Source of the DNA: Leptospira sp. WS4.C2
Lineage (GTDB): Bacteria; Spirochaetota; Leptospiria; Leptospirales; Leptospiraceae
DNA length: 64,000 nucleotides
Assembly (NCBI RefSeq): GCF_040833985.1
Contig: NZ_CP162139.1
Span: 930,001 to 994,000, forward strand
Reading direction: 5' to 3'
Position 1 is the first letter of the stretch; each line of letters begins with the position of its first letter. A program made the position numbers and the translations under genes. Of this stretch, positions 53,011 to 63,039 are shown in pieces. The notes under the pieces were generated by a model that worked only from the letters and a program-made list of their open reading frames with translations, did no database searches and had not been told where the DNA came from.

Positions 53011-55782
53011 TTATTGCTGAACGCAAATAAGTCTTTTTGTTGCAGAACAGATGGACTCTTGGCTTGTGATGCCAGTTGAGGAAGCCATTGTCCAAGATTG
53101 TCCATAAAGAAAACTCGCCGGTGTAGAAGGACAGTTTTGGTAAGTAAACCCATGACAGTTGTGCCGGTATGTTAGACCGTCTCCGGTACAAGCAGGTGTA
53201 CTTCCTTGTGTTGCCGGTGCTAATGCGTTTGTCATGCCTGTCCAATATTCATGACCCACCGTAGAAAACTCTCTTGTTAGGTTCGTTGGATCAAATCCAG
53301 CAGATCCATTGGCAACAAACAATTGTGAGTGTTCATCACTGCAGTTCGCATACCCGGAAGTATTGCAACGGTAGTAGTGGTAACCAGAGGTTAACACCCA
53401 ATTGGTGCCGTTGGGAATTCGGTTGTTTGCCACCGTAGCATCTCCGCCGCTATTACTCACAATCAATGCTTTGTAGGTTCCTGTCGGAACTCCACCCGGT
53501 TTGTTATTGTTACAAGTATCATCAGCACCAAACACCCCTTGGGCGGTCATCTCTCCATTGTATCCAGGAGCACCACTTGTGGTAACGAAAATTGCTTTTC
53601 CCGCTGGTTCATTGTCTCTGTTGGCGATGGTTTGGTTGGATAAGGTAGCAGATCCACTCGAATAAACCGCATCTGTATTTGCATTTTTAGTAAGGTTCAC
53701 TGTATAATCTTGGGAACCATCCGCATAACTATCATCATCACCAAGGATGGTGACAGTCTGTTTTCTAGCGGAATTGGCACAATTGGCATCTCCGGCATCC
53801 GCATCATCCACACGACTTCCCGCAGGGAAGGTGAGAGTCGCTGTAGAAAGAGAGCCGCATTCTCCAAACCCAGCAGTTCCACCGGCGTAAGTAGCACAAG
53901 CTACACTGACTGTGATGGTTTCTGCATTTTGAGCACCCAAACAAACATGGATGGTGGCTGTATCTGCAGGGATGGATGAACCTTCTTTGGTGGATCCTAA
54001 TTTACTTACGTAGAAATAAGCCTCATTGTCGATTGTTTTGGCGTAAATGTCTATAGGGTTGTATGCTATTGGTCCAGAGGATAATGCAGTTGTCACGTCC
54101 CAGTTGACAGTTGCATCAACTTCATTGTCATCGGCATGGGTCAGAAGCACCCGGTTTGTTCCACCCGATTCCATAAAGTTATAATTTGTACTACTAACAG
54201 TAATATTTGCAGGAACAGTTCCCTCACTTGTGTCGGTGCTTGTTAAGCTGACTGTTACGTCAGAACCTGGGTTCGACTGAGCGATCATCCAAATATGAGT
54301 TGTGGCTCCTTCTGTTGCAGAAAGCCGATCACTAGAGCCTGAGGTAGCTAATGGAGAACCAGAAAAATTACATGGTTGGAGCAGGTGGGTCCCATCATTA
54401 TCACAGGAACGAATGGTAAAGGTAGGTTCGGTAACCGTTGTATTGTAAGTAGCATCGGCAGAGGATGCAACAAAGGATATTGTATAGTCCGCATTGCCAG
54501 AGTTTGCTGAATCCGTTTTACCTTCCACTTGAAAGGTTTGGAAATCATTCCAATTGGAGGATGTGTAAGTCAATGTGGGCGTTAAAATAGTACATTTGTT
54601 TCCACAATTTGAAGAGAAAGTGAGGGTAACATTGTTTGTGGGTTTTGTTCGTAATTTCAATTGGAAGTTCGAATACTTGGTTCCCAATTGATTACTTTCA
54701 TCAGTGGCAAAACGAGTCACAGCTCCTCCAGCAGTTCCAGTGCTTCCTGTTGTTGCATCATAACGAGAATATGCATATCCAGGGACACTTTGGTCTCGGT
54801 TGTAAACAACAACGTTTCTCGGTTTGATTCCACTGTATTCAGAGTCTGCACTAGATGTTTTGCCGACTTCTATTGTGTAAACCTTGACTCCATCAATTTC
54901 CAAATCATCCACCGCAGTCACTGTGACCAGTTGCTCTGTATTAAAGTTTGCATTTGTAAAGGTTAAGGTTTTTGGGTTTGCCGATCCTTCTCGGTTATTT
55001 GCGTTCACAGAATCATAAGTATCATTAATCGGAATAGTTACATTTGCCGTTGGTGCCGTTCGTAATTTGATTTTAAAGGTTCCATTGGTTGCAGTCGCAG
55101 AGGGACTTGGTTCTTCCATCACCCGAGAGATATTGGAGACTCGCACTCCTGGCGCTTCGTCATCATCGATTGATACAGAAATGTCGCACGCATCTTTACC
55201 TGAATAAGTTCCAGATGTTTCTTCGCCCGATCCATTCTTTTGCACCATCGTTCCTAATGCAACTGTCATCGGTTCAACCAAGGGACTTCTGATAGCATCA
55301 TCAACTCTTGTAAATTTAAAACACTGTCTTTCTGCCACTCCATTGGTTGTGAAGGTTAGTTTCGTAGGAATGGCAACTTCGGCTCCTGGAAAGGATTTCA
55401 CTGAAGTAATTCTTGAACCATAGTTAGATGTTACTGTGATTGGGATTTCTAAAGATCCACTGAATGGTGAGTTAGGATACACACAAGTTTCAAAAGTGTT
55501 ATAACCCCAGTCTCCAGCAGAAAGTGTAAGTCCAGAATCGCTGGACGCATTGAAGGTTGCAGCAACATCCCCGTCTTCTTCCAAATATACTGCCTTCGTA
55601 GACACTGTCACATCCGTCGAACAAGCGACAGTCGCTTCGTTCCCAAACAAGCGATCAAATCGTTCGCTAAGGCCAAAGAGGAATGTGTCACCTGCAGAAA
55701 CCTGCCCACTACAATTTTGAATTAGAAAAAAAGAGAAAAAGAGGATTGATAAAAAAAATCGTATGGATTGAAAAAAGTTCAT
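53011..55782 (-). CDS. Large lipoprotein with Calx-beta-like repeats and C-terminal DUF1554
   Basis: A 923-residue surface-type lipoprotein. The signal FFLSILFFSFFLIQNCSGQ gives Cys24. The middle is made of about five or six beta-sandwich repeats of Calx-beta kind: KIKLRTAPTANVTIPI, QLKLRTKPTNNVTLTFSS and SNPGSDVTVSLTST mark recurrent strands, and DDEAPGV / DDLEIDGVKVYTIEV / DDSYADGSQDYTVN their turns. The last 190 residues (KAIFVTTSGAPGYNGEM to the Cys-rich end, CHGFTYQNCPSTPASFLYGQS) are DUF1554, found in Leptospira lipoproteins. Function is unproven; surface adhesion is a guess. Ten bases downstream of its stop an inverted repeat begins. Confidence 0.85.
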   Translation of the reverse strand: MNFFQSIRFFLSILFFSFFLIQNCSGQVSAGDTFLFGLSERFDRLFGNEATVACSTDVTVSTKAVYLEEDGDVAATFNASSDSGLTLSAGDWGYNTFETCVYPNSPFSGSLEIPITVTSNYGSRITSVKSFPGAEVAIPTKLTFTTNGVAERQCFKFTRVDDAIRSPLVEPMTVALGTMVQKNGSGEETSGTYSGKDACDISVSIDDDEAPGVRVSNISRVMEEPSPSATATNGTFKIKLRTAPTANVTIPINDTYDSVNANNREGSANPKTLTFTNANFNTEQLVTVTAVDDLEIDGVKVYTIEVGKTSSADSEYSGIKPRNVVVYNRDQSVPGYAYSRYDATTGSTGTAGGAVTRFATDESNQLGTKYSNFQLKLRTKPTNNVTLTFSSNCGNKCTILTPTLTYTSSNWNDFQTFQVEGKTDSANSGNADYTISFVASSADATYNTTVTEPTFTIRSCDNDGTHLLQPCNFSGSPLATSGSSDRLSATEGATTHIWMIAQSNPGSDVTVSLTSTDTSEGTVPANITVSSTNYNFMESGGTNRVLLTHADDNEVDATVNWDVTTALSSGPIAYNPIDIYAKTIDNEAYFYVSKLGSTKEGSSIPADTATIHVCLGAQNAETITVSVACATYAGGTAGFGECGSLSTATLTFPAGSRVDDADAGDANCANSARKQTVTILGDDDSYADGSQDYTVNLTKNANTDAVYSSGSATLSNQTIANRDNEPAGKAIFVTTSGAPGYNGEMTAQGVFGADDTCNNNKPGGVPTGTYKALIVSNSGGDATVANNRIPNGTNWVLTSGYHYYRCNTSGYANCSDEHSQLFVANGSAGFDPTNLTREFSTVGHEYWTGMTNALAPATQGSTPACTGDGLTYRHNCHGFTYQNCPSTPASFLYGQSWTMASSTGITSQESICSATKRLICVQQ

Positions 55783-56083
55783 AGGTAGTTTCTTGTTACA
55801 AGTATTTGAGCTTTTCCAAGTCTTTCTATTTATCTGCTAGGAGCAACGAAAATCCTTTGTTTGTGAAATTTTGAACCTATTCCACAGACAGAAGTTAGTT
55901 GGTGATGAAAAACTAAGCAGTTTGTAGTGAATTCTTAGGAGATGTTTCAGTGGGTTCTCCTAATCAGTATGTCAAGTGTATGTTATCGAATTCATATCAC
56001 ATCCTAAATAGCGTTAATTTTAGATTAAAGAATTTATCAATTGATTTCAGCAGTTACTTCTAAATATAGGGATTGTTGGCTTT
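55783..56083. other. Intergenic region between divergent lipoprotein genes
   Basis: 301 bases without a credible gene, serving as 5' region for the large lipoprotein (minus) and the OmpA-like gene (plus). It contains an 8-base inverted repeat, TTAGGAGA (55935-55942) and TCTCCTAA (55956-55963), of unknown purpose. I see no clear promoter hexamers or riboswitch. Confidence 0.5.
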
Positions 56084-56788
56084 ATGCGTAAAAGAATACC
56101 CTTATCAATCCTAATCCATTCCACCTTCCTTTTGTTATTTGTTATCAATTGTAATAGTATTATAAAACAAGACTGGAAGGATTCAGTTGCTTTTCAAAAA
56201 TTTTGCGGATGTGTCACTCCTAAAGAGGAAAAAGCCGGTGACTATTTGGGGAGTTTACCCGAAGGTTCTTTGGATAAAATGGGAACTTCCGAATATTTGG
56301 AGAAATTATATAAAGGTCTTCGCAATGATTTCGAACACTCTGGAACTCCCTTTGAAGAAGTGGGGGGAAGTCTTGTTGGAAAAGGGGTCGAACTCAAACG
56401 TATTGAAGATGATGAAAAAAGGTTACGAGAACTTTTAATTGTGATCGATGGGGACGTAGCTTTCCCATCTGGAAAATCAACTCTCACTCCAAAAGCAAAA
56501 GAACTCATCGCCAAAGTTGGGGACGCTATGGAAGCATACCCTGAAACCAATTGTCGTATTGGTGGACACACAGATAGTGTTGGTGCATTCTCAATGAACC
56601 TTAAGTTAAGTAAGGAACGTTCTCAATCCGTAAAACTTGAATTAAAGCTGATTCACAGAATTGTTGAAGCACGTTTTAAGGAAGTGGATGGTTTCGCTGA
56701 CCTTCACAAAATCGTAGATACAATGCTTGCGGAAAAGAAAAACCGTAGAACAGAAATTTATGTGGGGACGGTTCGCATTGTTTACTAA
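56084..56788 (+). CDS. OmpA-like lipoprotein
   Basis: A 234-residue protein. MRKRIPLSILIHSTFLLLFV then INCNS gives a lipoprotein signal with Cys23. Residues about 118-230 are an OmpA C-terminal domain that binds peptidoglycan: LIVIDGDVAFPSGKSTLTPK, CRIGGHTDSVGAFSMNLKLS and KERSQSVKLEL. There is no barrel domain. It overlaps the next gene by 11-29 bases, so the two are co-translated and probably act together at the cell envelope. Confidence 0.9.
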   Translation: MRKRIPLSILIHSTFLLLFVINCNSIIKQDWKDSVAFQKFCGCVTPKEEKAGDYLGSLPEGSLDKMGTSEYLEKLYKGLRNDFEHSGTPFEEVGGSLVGKGVELKRIEDDEKRLRELLIVIDGDVAFPSGKSTLTPKAKELIAKVGDAMEAYPETNCRIGGHTDSVGAFSMNLKLSKERSQSVKLELKLIHRIVEARFKEVDGFADLHKIVDTMLAEKKNRRTEIYVGTVRIVY

Positions 56789-58007
56789 GATACAAAACCT
56801 TCTCTTTCCAAAATCCATTTTGATAGTTTTTATTTTTAACATTCTTATCTCCGGATCTTTATTTTCCTTGTTTGCAGAGGAAACAACAAAAGAAGGAACC
56901 AGTCCCGAGATCAAACAAGAAGGTTCAGATACCACAAACAAAACCTCTGTTCCCCTCGAAGACCGAGAAGATAACAAAACTCGGATGGATATTTTCAACC
57001 AAGTCTATGAACATCGTTTGATGTTCCGCACTGGTTGGGGGATTGGAAAATTATCCCCTGCAATATTAAATGAAACTGGACCTGCTTGGTTTCAAAATTC
57101 TCTATTTCGTCAAATCACAGAGCCTGGGGCTCCGTTATCGATTCCTTACAAACCTGCCAAAGACTTAGGTGTGAATTCACAGTTTTGGGACATTCGGTAC
57201 GGTTATAAAAATAAATTTGAAGTTCAACTAGCAGAAGACACATCCCTTGGAGTGTATAGCCGAGACCTTCCTGCTTCCAATAATTTTATCTCTCCAAGAA
57301 CGGAAACCTATTGGGCCAGTTCCTTTGAAGGAAATCGGTTGCTTCGATTTGAAGGTGTGAGCCAACACTTACGATTTTCTTATACCCATCCATTTTCTAA
57401 AATTTTTATGATCGGGCCTTCCATCAATTTCCACAGGTATACCGAAAGAAATAATATATCTTATGGTTCTTATTCAACAAGTCGGCCTGAGGCCACTGTA
57501 CCCAACAAGGTCACTTGGTCGATTGGGGGAGATGCCAACGCAGAATATTCTATGAAGGGAATATTTCCCGGGATCTTTACTAAGTTAAAACTACGTGATT
57601 GGTGGGAACTACGTGCTCGGGTGGAATTGTTAGATAGAAAGGGAAACTTTTCTGTGTTAGGTTCTCAAATTATCCAGGAAGTTTTTACTGATGGAAGTTC
57701 TAACCTCAATGGAGTGGTTCCGGCTTACGGGGGAAAAGTAAGAGACAAAGGGACCATCCTTAATCTGGAATCTTCGTTCCAATACTGCCGTTTTACCTTG
57801 GATATTGGTATGATCCGCCAAGATGTCAAAAGAACCTACGAATCTTATTTAGGGGATACGGTGGGAGGTGTTCCAAGGAGTGATTATTCAGCACGGAGTG
57901 TTTATATTGGATTTTCGGAAATGTCCACTTCCATCAAACACACGGTTACGGAATTTTACATCATGCCGGGAGTTTCCTTTTTCTACGACGCGGACAAGAT
58001 TTACTAA
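56760..58007 (+). CDS. Putative outer-membrane protein, unknown function
   Basis: Starts at ATG 56760 or TTG 56778, both inside the end of the OmpA-like gene; an ATG at 56727 would overlap further. An internal hydrophobic stretch (SILIVFIFNILISGSLFSLF, then AEE) forms the signal peptide. The rest is strand-rich, with many aromatic and basic residues (FEVQLAEDTSLGVYSRDL, HLRFSYTHPFSKIFMIGP, SYLGDTVGGVPRSDYSARS), ending VSFFYDADKIY. The shape suggests a barrel. No family recognised. Confidence 0.65.
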   Translation: MWGRFALFTKIQNLLFPKSILIVFIFNILISGSLFSLFAEETTKEGTSPEIKQEGSDTTNKTSVPLEDREDNKTRMDIFNQVYEHRLMFRTGWGIGKLSPAILNETGPAWFQNSLFRQITEPGAPLSIPYKPAKDLGVNSQFWDIRYGYKNKFEVQLAEDTSLGVYSRDLPASNNFISPRTETYWASSFEGNRLLRFEGVSQHLRFSYTHPFSKIFMIGPSINFHRYTERNNISYGSYSTSRPEATVPNKVTWSIGGDANAEYSMKGIFPGIFTKLKLRDWWELRARVELLDRKGNFSVLGSQIIQEVFTDGSSNLNGVVPAYGGKVRDKGTILNLESSFQYCRFTLDIGMIRQDVKRTYESYLGDTVGGVPRSDYSARSVYIGFSEMSTSIKHTVTEFYIMPGVSFFYDADKIY

Positions 58008-58122
58008 ACCTTTTTGTTTACTCTTTGGGTCGTGACTCTTTGAGCATTGGACAGAAGAGTCTGTCATTTTCACCGATTTAAAATGTTTGATTTTTCTTGC
58101 TTTGCAAACAATCTAATGATTG

Positions 58123-58782
58123 ATGCCGTATCTTATTTTTATTAGTTTTTTTCTTCTTCTCACTTGCGGGAATTCTTCCGACCAAACGAGTACGAATCAC
58201 TCCGATGCCGTAGTATCCGGTGGTACCAAACGAATCATATATTTTGGTGATTCACTCACTGCCGGGTATGGACTGGCTGATTTTGAAGATGCTTGGCCCC
58301 ACGTCCTTAACAAACGAATCAATGCGGAAGGGTATTCCTATCAAATGACAAACGCAGGAGTTTCTGGGGACACAACAAGCGGAGGCCTTGGAAGATTGGA
58401 ATGGGTGTTGGCGGAAAAACCATCTGTCTTTGTACTCGAATTAGGTGCTAATGATATGTTACGGGGAATTAGTCCTACGGTCACAAAGGAGAACCTTCGT
58501 TCGATGATTCGCCAAATCAAATCTCAATACCCATCCACCAAGATATTGTTAGTGGGAATGTATGCGACTCCCAATATGGGAAAAAAATATGGGTCTTCAT
58601 TCAATACATTATATCCAGAATTGGCTAAAGAAGAAGAGGTTCCCCTTGTCCCTTTTATTTTGGAAAAAGTGGCTTCCATTCGCAAACTAAACCAAAAGGA
58701 TGGAATCCATCCGACAGAAGCGGGACATAAATTAGTTGCGGACACAGTGTACCCTTATCTCAAACCGCTACTTATAAAATAA
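58123..58782 (+). CDS. SGNH/GDSL-family hydrolase, lipoprotein
   Basis: ATG 58123 is used, three bases after a TTG. MPYLIFISFFLLLTCG gives a lipoprotein signal with Cys15. The hydrolase domain contains all SGNH blocks: IYFGDSLTAGYGL (Ser), NAGVSGDTTSGG (Gly), ELGANDMLRGI (Asn) and DGIHPTEAGHKL (Asp, His). It most resembles TesA/arylesterase-type enzymes, which cleave lysophospholipids or small esters. Its own promoter must lie in the 112 bases before it. tenA follows 16 bases later. Confidence 0.9.
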   Translation: MPYLIFISFFLLLTCGNSSDQTSTNHSDAVVSGGTKRIIYFGDSLTAGYGLADFEDAWPHVLNKRINAEGYSYQMTNAGVSGDTTSGGLGRLEWVLAEKPSVFVLELGANDMLRGISPTVTKENLRSMIRQIKSQYPSTKILLVGMYATPNMGKKYGSSFNTLYPELAKEEEVPLVPFILEKVASIRKLNQKDGIHPTEAGHKLVADTVYPYLKPLLIK

Positions 58783-58798
58783 TATCTTTGGAGTCAAA

Positions 58799-59494
58799 AT
58801 GACTAGTCCCTTTCCTATCCCGAGTTTTGCCGAACGTTGTAAGTTAGCCGCTAAACAATCATTTGGTGCCTCTTTTTCTCATCCCTTTGTGCGCGCTTTG
58901 GCAGACGGGTCTCTGGATCCAAAAATCTTTCGTTTTTACCAAATCCAAGATGCCAAATATTTGGAATCCTTCTCGGATGCTTGTGCCATTTTATCAACCA
59001 AAGTAAGAGATCCCGAAGACAAACTTTGGCTGATTGATGCGGCAAGGATGGCCCTTGTGGTGGAAAGCCAACTCCATATGGGGTACGGAAAAACCTTGGG
59101 TTATGATGCAAATACCATTGCGGAAACAGAACCCACACCGAACAATTTAGCCTACCAAAACCATATGATTGCCTCGGTAGTGAAAGGATCGGTGGTAGAG
59201 GGTTTTGCTGCCATCGCCCCTTGTCCTTGGCTTTATATTGACCTAGGCCAGCATCTACTCAAAGAAAAAGGAACCATTTCAGACGACCATCCCTATGCTT
59301 CTTGGTTACTAATGTATTCTGATCCTGGCTTTAATGAATACATGACAAATCTCTTAGCTCGTTTGCAAAAGTATGCAGATCTTTCTGATGAGGATTCTAA
59401 AAAAAGGGCAGTGGTCGCATTCCAACAAAGTTGTAATTATGAGTGGATGTTTTGGGAGCAGGCTTGGACAGAACAAAGTTGGCCATCTCGTTAA
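58799..59494 (+). CDS. tenA: TenA/THI-4 family thiaminase-II-like protein
   Basis: A 231-residue helical protein. Landmarks are FAERCKLAAKQSFGASFSHPFV at the start, RFYQIQDAKYLESFSDACAIL, AIAPCPWLYIDLGQHL with the catalytic Cys and, at the end, FQQSCNYEWMFWEQAW with the conserved Glu. The family hydrolyses amino-HMP to HMP for thiamin salvage. No thi gene or TPP riboswitch is near. It lies after the SGNH lipoprotein on the same strand. Confidence 0.88.
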   Translation: MTSPFPIPSFAERCKLAAKQSFGASFSHPFVRALADGSLDPKIFRFYQIQDAKYLESFSDACAILSTKVRDPEDKLWLIDAARMALVVESQLHMGYGKTLGYDANTIAETEPTPNNLAYQNHMIASVVKGSVVEGFAAIAPCPWLYIDLGQHLLKEKGTISDDHPYASWLLMYSDPGFNEYMTNLLARLQKYADLSDEDSKKRAVVAFQQSCNYEWMFWEQAWTEQSWPSR

Positions 59495-59543
59495 ACGAGA
59501 ATTAGTTGGGATGATTCTCTTCCCAATCAGATTCCTTAGGAGG

Positions 59544-59569
59544 TCGGAGGATTTGCCTTTAGTCTCCGA
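59544..59569 (+). terminator. Possible terminator after tenA
   Basis: TCGGAG (59544-59549) and CTCCGA (59564-59569) pair around a 14-base loop and are followed by TTTT. It lies between tenA and the tRNA gene and would separate the two. Confidence 0.45.
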
Positions 59570-59643
59570 TTTTCCTCCGCAATTCCCGACTTTTTTCCTT
59601 GCCGATTTGTCCTGATTCCAAATGATGGTTTCACAAACCTTCT

Positions 59644-59715
59644 GCGGGAATAGCTCAGCGGTAGAGCATCTCCTTGCCAAGGAGAGGGTCGCGGGTTCAA
59701 GTCCCGTTTCCCGCT
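59644..59715 (+). tRNA. tRNA-Gly (GCC anticodon)
   Basis: 72 bases fold as a full tRNA: acceptor GCGGGAA/TTCCCGC, anticodon stem CTCCT/AGGAG around TTGCCAA with anticodon GCC, and a T arm with GGTTCAAGTCC. The discriminator is T. The 3' CCA is not encoded and must be added after transcription. It lies 62 bases before tig. Confidence 0.96.
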
Positions 59716-59777
59716 AATGAAGGTACGCTTCTTTTTCTTTCCACTACACTCTCTTTTTTTACACTGGATATAATACG

Positions 59778-61124
59778 ATGGAATTTACGGCTAAAAAAAA
59801 TAACAACGCAACTTGTGACCTCAGCATTCAATTTAGCGCTGACGAAGTCCGCACTGCCTACTCGAAGGCTTACAAAAATGCATCTGAAAAAGTAAAAATA
59901 CCTGGCTTTCGTCCCGGAAAAGCCCCCTTAAACATGGTCGAAAAAGTTTTGGGTGATTCCGTTATGGATGATGCTGCCAACATTATGCTAAACCAAGCCA
60001 TGGCAGATCTTTTTGATAAATTGGAACACAAACCCATTCGTTTGCCACAGTTCCAAATGGAAACTTTTGATAAAAATACTGGTGCCAAAGCCAAAGCAAC
60101 TTACGACACCAAACCAGAAGTCACCTTACCGAAGTTAAAGAAGATCAAAATCCAACCTAAAGAAATTAAAATTTCTGATGCAGACATCCATAAAGAATTG
60201 GAAGGAATCCAAAAAAACATGGCTCGAAACTCTTTGAAAGAAGAGGGAGAACCTGTGGAATCTGCGGATCTACTCGAAATCAACTACAAGTTTAAAGAAG
60301 CCGGAAAAGAATACCCGGAACAAGGCCAAGTGGGAAAATTCCAAATGGGAGCTCCCCAAAACCCTCCCGGTTTTGAAACCAACCTTCTTGGCATGAAGTT
60401 AAACGAAACAAAAGAGTTTTCGTTTACTTACCCTGATTCTTACCCACAGTCTCCTGAGTCCGCTGGTAAATCAATTACCTACACCGTCACAGTTTCAGCG
60501 ATTTACAAAGTCACATATCCTGAAATCAATGATGAGTTTGCATCCGAAGTGGATGGATCTGCCAACTTGCAAGAGTTAAAAGAAAAAACCAAAAAACAAT
60601 TATTGGAAATTTTTGGAACCGCACTCACAAAACGTGCCACAGATGATGCCTATAACGAAATCATCAAAGAATCCAAATTCATCATCCCTGAATCTTTGAT
60701 TTACGAAGAAACGGAAACGGTTTTTCAAAACTTTATGCGTGAATTTGGCCTTCCTGTTACAAGCCTTGCCGACTACGCAAAACGTTTGAACAAGGAAGAA
60801 AAGGAAGTCCGAGAATCCTTTTCCAAAGCGGCAGAAAAACGCATCCAGACCTACATTTTGAAGCAGAAAATCGCAGAAGAACACAAAATCCAAATTTCTG
60901 ACGAAGAAGTCGAGGCCGGATACGAAAAAGAGGCTACCCAACAAGGAATTACTGCCGAAACTCTGAAAAAAGAAGTCCAAAAACAAAAGGCGGAAACCTT
61001 CTACCGTGACAAATTCCTGTTTGATAAAATCGACGAATTTGTATACGCTGAGGTAGAAAAGAAGTCGCCTAAGACTATTTCAACGGAAGAAGCAGAGAAA
61101 ATTCTCAGCGGAAAAGAAGAGTAA
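59778..61124 (+). CDS. tig: Trigger factor (ribosome-associated chaperone, PPIase)
   Basis: A 448-residue chaperone binding nascent chains at the ribosome exit. The ribosome-binding loop is GFRPGKAPLNMVEKVLG, usually GFRxGKxP. The PPIase domain comes next (YPEQGQVGKFQMGAPQNPPG, GFETNLLGMKLNETKEFSFTYP); the C-terminal arms are helical. The start at ATG 59778 has no ribosome-binding site, and a TATAAT lies only three bases upstream (59769-59774). It is followed by clpP after three bases, the usual order in bacteria. Confidence 0.96.
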   Translation: MEFTAKKNNNATCDLSIQFSADEVRTAYSKAYKNASEKVKIPGFRPGKAPLNMVEKVLGDSVMDDAANIMLNQAMADLFDKLEHKPIRLPQFQMETFDKNTGAKAKATYDTKPEVTLPKLKKIKIQPKEIKISDADIHKELEGIQKNMARNSLKEEGEPVESADLLEINYKFKEAGKEYPEQGQVGKFQMGAPQNPPGFETNLLGMKLNETKEFSFTYPDSYPQSPESAGKSITYTVTVSAIYKVTYPEINDEFASEVDGSANLQELKEKTKKQLLEIFGTALTKRATDDAYNEIIKESKFIIPESLIYEETETVFQNFMREFGLPVTSLADYAKRLNKEEKEVRESFSKAAEKRIQTYILKQKIAEEHKIQISDEEVEAGYEKEATQQGITAETLKKEVQKQKAETFYRDKFLFDKIDEFVYAEVEKKSPKTISTEEAEKILSGKEE

Positions 61125-61127
61125 ACT

Positions 61128-61730
61128 ATGTCTACACTCATGCCTTATGTAATTGAACAAACAAGCCGTGGCGAACGCCAATATGACATTTTTTCGCGGC
61201 TTTTGAAAGATCGGATCATTTTTCTTGGATCTGCGATTGATGAAACCTATGCCAATGTGATTTCGGCACAGCTTTTGTTTTTAGAAGCAGAAAATCCGGA
61301 TCGCGACATTTATCTCTACATCAATAGCCCTGGTGGGTATGTGAGTTCTGGCCTTGCCATTTACGATACCATGCAACTCATCAAACCTGAGGTAAGAACA
61401 CTTTGCATTGGACAGGCTTCCTCTATGGCAGCACTTCTACTTGCTGGTGGAGCCAAAGGAAAACGGTCGGCACTTCCTAACTCTCGAATTATGTTACACC
61501 AACCTTATGGTGGTGCAGGTGGACAAGCATCTGATATCGAAATCTCTGCAAAAGAAATCATAAAGATTAAGGACAAACTCATCGATCTTTATGGTAAACA
61601 CACTGGAAAAACCTCAGACCAAATCCGTAAGGATACAGAAAGAAATTTCTTTATGAGCTCCGAAGAAGCAAAAGAATACGGTGTCATCGACAACGTCATC
61701 CAAGAACGCAAACAGATGCCACAAGCCTAA
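61128..61730 (+). CDS. clpP: ATP-dependent Clp protease proteolytic subunit
   Basis: A 200-residue serine peptidase forming the double heptameric ring used by ClpX. Typical blocks are [49 protein letters not shown] (catalytic Ser), [10 protein letters not shown] (His) and [18 protein letters not shown] (Asp near it). The gene is complete, three bases after tig and 15 before clpX. Confidence 0.97.
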   Translation: MSTLMPYVIEQTSRGERQYDIFSRLLKDRIIFLGSAIDETYANVISAQLLFLEAENPDRDIYLYINSPGGYVSSGLAIYDTMQLIKPEVRTLCIGQASSMAALLLAGGAKGKRSALPNSRIMLHQPYGGAGGQASDIEISAKEIIKIKDKLIDLYGKHTGKTSDQIRKDTERNFFMSSEEAKEYGVIDNVIQERKQMPQA

Positions 61731-61745
61731 GGGGGGCTTAACTCC

Positions 61746-63026
61746 ATGACCAAACGTGCAAGCCAAACGGGAAATCCCAGAGAAAAATTACATTGTTCTT
61801 TTTGCGGAAAGGCACAAGACGAAGTAAGAAGGCTTGTCGCAGGTCCTGGTGTTTATATCTGTGATGAATGTATTTCTTTATGTAATGAAATCATCGCAGA
61901 AGAGCCGCAAGGTGGTGATAAAACTGCCATTGTCGGTGACATCCCAAAACCAACCGAAATCAAAAAAATCTTAGACCAGTATGTAATTGGACAAGAACAA
62001 GCCAAAAAAGCTTTGGCTGTTGCTGTTTACAATCATTACAAAAGAATCTTTCATAATGAACGTAAGGCGGGAGATGTGGAATTGGAAAAATCCAATATCA
62101 TGCTCATCGGGCCCACTGGTTCTGGAAAAACTCTCCTCGCCCAAACTCTAGCTCGAATTCTAAAAGTTCCATTTGCTATTGTCGATGCAACGGCTTTAAC
62201 TGAGGCCGGTTATGTGGGAGAGGATGTGGAAAACATCATTCTCAAACTCATTCAAAATGCGGACAATGATGTCAAACGAGCTGAGATGGGAATCATCTAC
62301 ATCGACGAAATTGATAAAATTTCACGTAAATCTGATTCCGCTTCCATCACTCGTGATGTGAGTGGAGAAGGGGTACAACAAGCCCTTCTTAAAATCATCG
62401 AAGGCACTGTTGCCAATGTTCCGCCGCAAGGTGGACGTAAACACCCACACCAGGAATACATTCCAGTCGAAACCAAAAATATCCTCTTTATTTGTGGAGG
62501 AGCATTTGTTGGCTTAAGTGATATCATCAAACAACGAGTTGGTGTGAAGTCGATCGGATTCCACTCCAATGAAATTGTAAACGATAAGGGTAGAAGGATT
62601 GAAGAGGGGGAATCTGTGGTTCACCATGTAATTCCTGATGATCTTATGAAATTTGGTCTGATCCCAGAATTTATTGGAAGACTTCCTATCATTGCCACAC
62701 TCGATGAACTCACCATTGAAAGTTTAAAATCTATTTTTACAGAACCTAAAAATTCCCTTCTCAAACAATACCAAAAGATGTTTGATATTGAGAACGTAAA
62801 ACTCAAGTTCACTGAAGCTGCCATTGAAGCCATTGCCCAGACCGCCATCAAACGCGAAAGTGGAGCGAGGGGGCTTCGTGCCATCGTCGAAGAGATTATG
62901 ATGGAGCTAATGTTCCAAATTCCTTCTCGTAAGGATGTATTGGAAGTGGTTGTGACTGATGAAACAGTTCTTAAAAAGGAAGCTCCCATCACCATCTTAA
63001 AAGGTGATATCGAAAAGATCGCTTAA
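61746..63026 (+). CDS. clpX: ATP-dependent Clp protease ATPase subunit ClpX
   Basis: A 426-residue AAA+ unfoldase. The N-terminal zinc domain has [11 protein letters not shown] and CDECISLC; Walker A is [18 protein letters not shown], Walker [11 protein letters not shown], the pore loop [14 protein letters not shown], and sensor 2 lies in [13 protein letters not shown]. It is complete. Two hairpins follow the stop codon and likely end the tig-clpP-clpX transcript. Confidence 0.97.
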   Translation: MTKRASQTGNPREKLHCSFCGKAQDEVRRLVAGPGVYICDECISLCNEIIAEEPQGGDKTAIVGDIPKPTEIKKILDQYVIGQEQAKKALAVAVYNHYKRIFHNERKAGDVELEKSNIMLIGPTGSGKTLLAQTLARILKVPFAIVDATALTEAGYVGEDVENIILKLIQNADNDVKRAEMGIIYIDEIDKISRKSDSASITRDVSGEGVQQALLKIIEGTVANVPPQGGRKHPHQEYIPVETKNILFICGGAFVGLSDIIKQRVGVKSIGFHSNEIVNDKGRRIEEGESVVHHVIPDDLMKFGLIPEFIGRLPIIATLDELTIESLKSIFTEPKNSLLKQYQKMFDIENVKLKFTEAAIEAIAQTAIKRESGARGLRAIVEEIMMELMFQIPSRKDVLEVVVTDETVLKKEAPITILKGDIEKIA

Positions 63027-63039
63027 AGTTAAGTTTGGA

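Noticed and set aside
52020..53014. Target-site duplication flanking the inverted-repeat unit
   Set aside because: Bases outside the two repeats (ATCCGCT and TTCGGTT) show no direct duplication, so classical transposition is unsupported.
56642..56998. Minus-strand open frame of 118 residues across the OmpA-like/outer-membrane gene junction
   Set aside because: Antisense to two overlapping, coherent plus-strand genes with signal peptides and domains.
58799..59494. TPP riboswitch upstream of tenA
   Set aside because: Only 16 bases separate it from the previous gene, and no THI-box-like sequence occurs before the SGNH gene.
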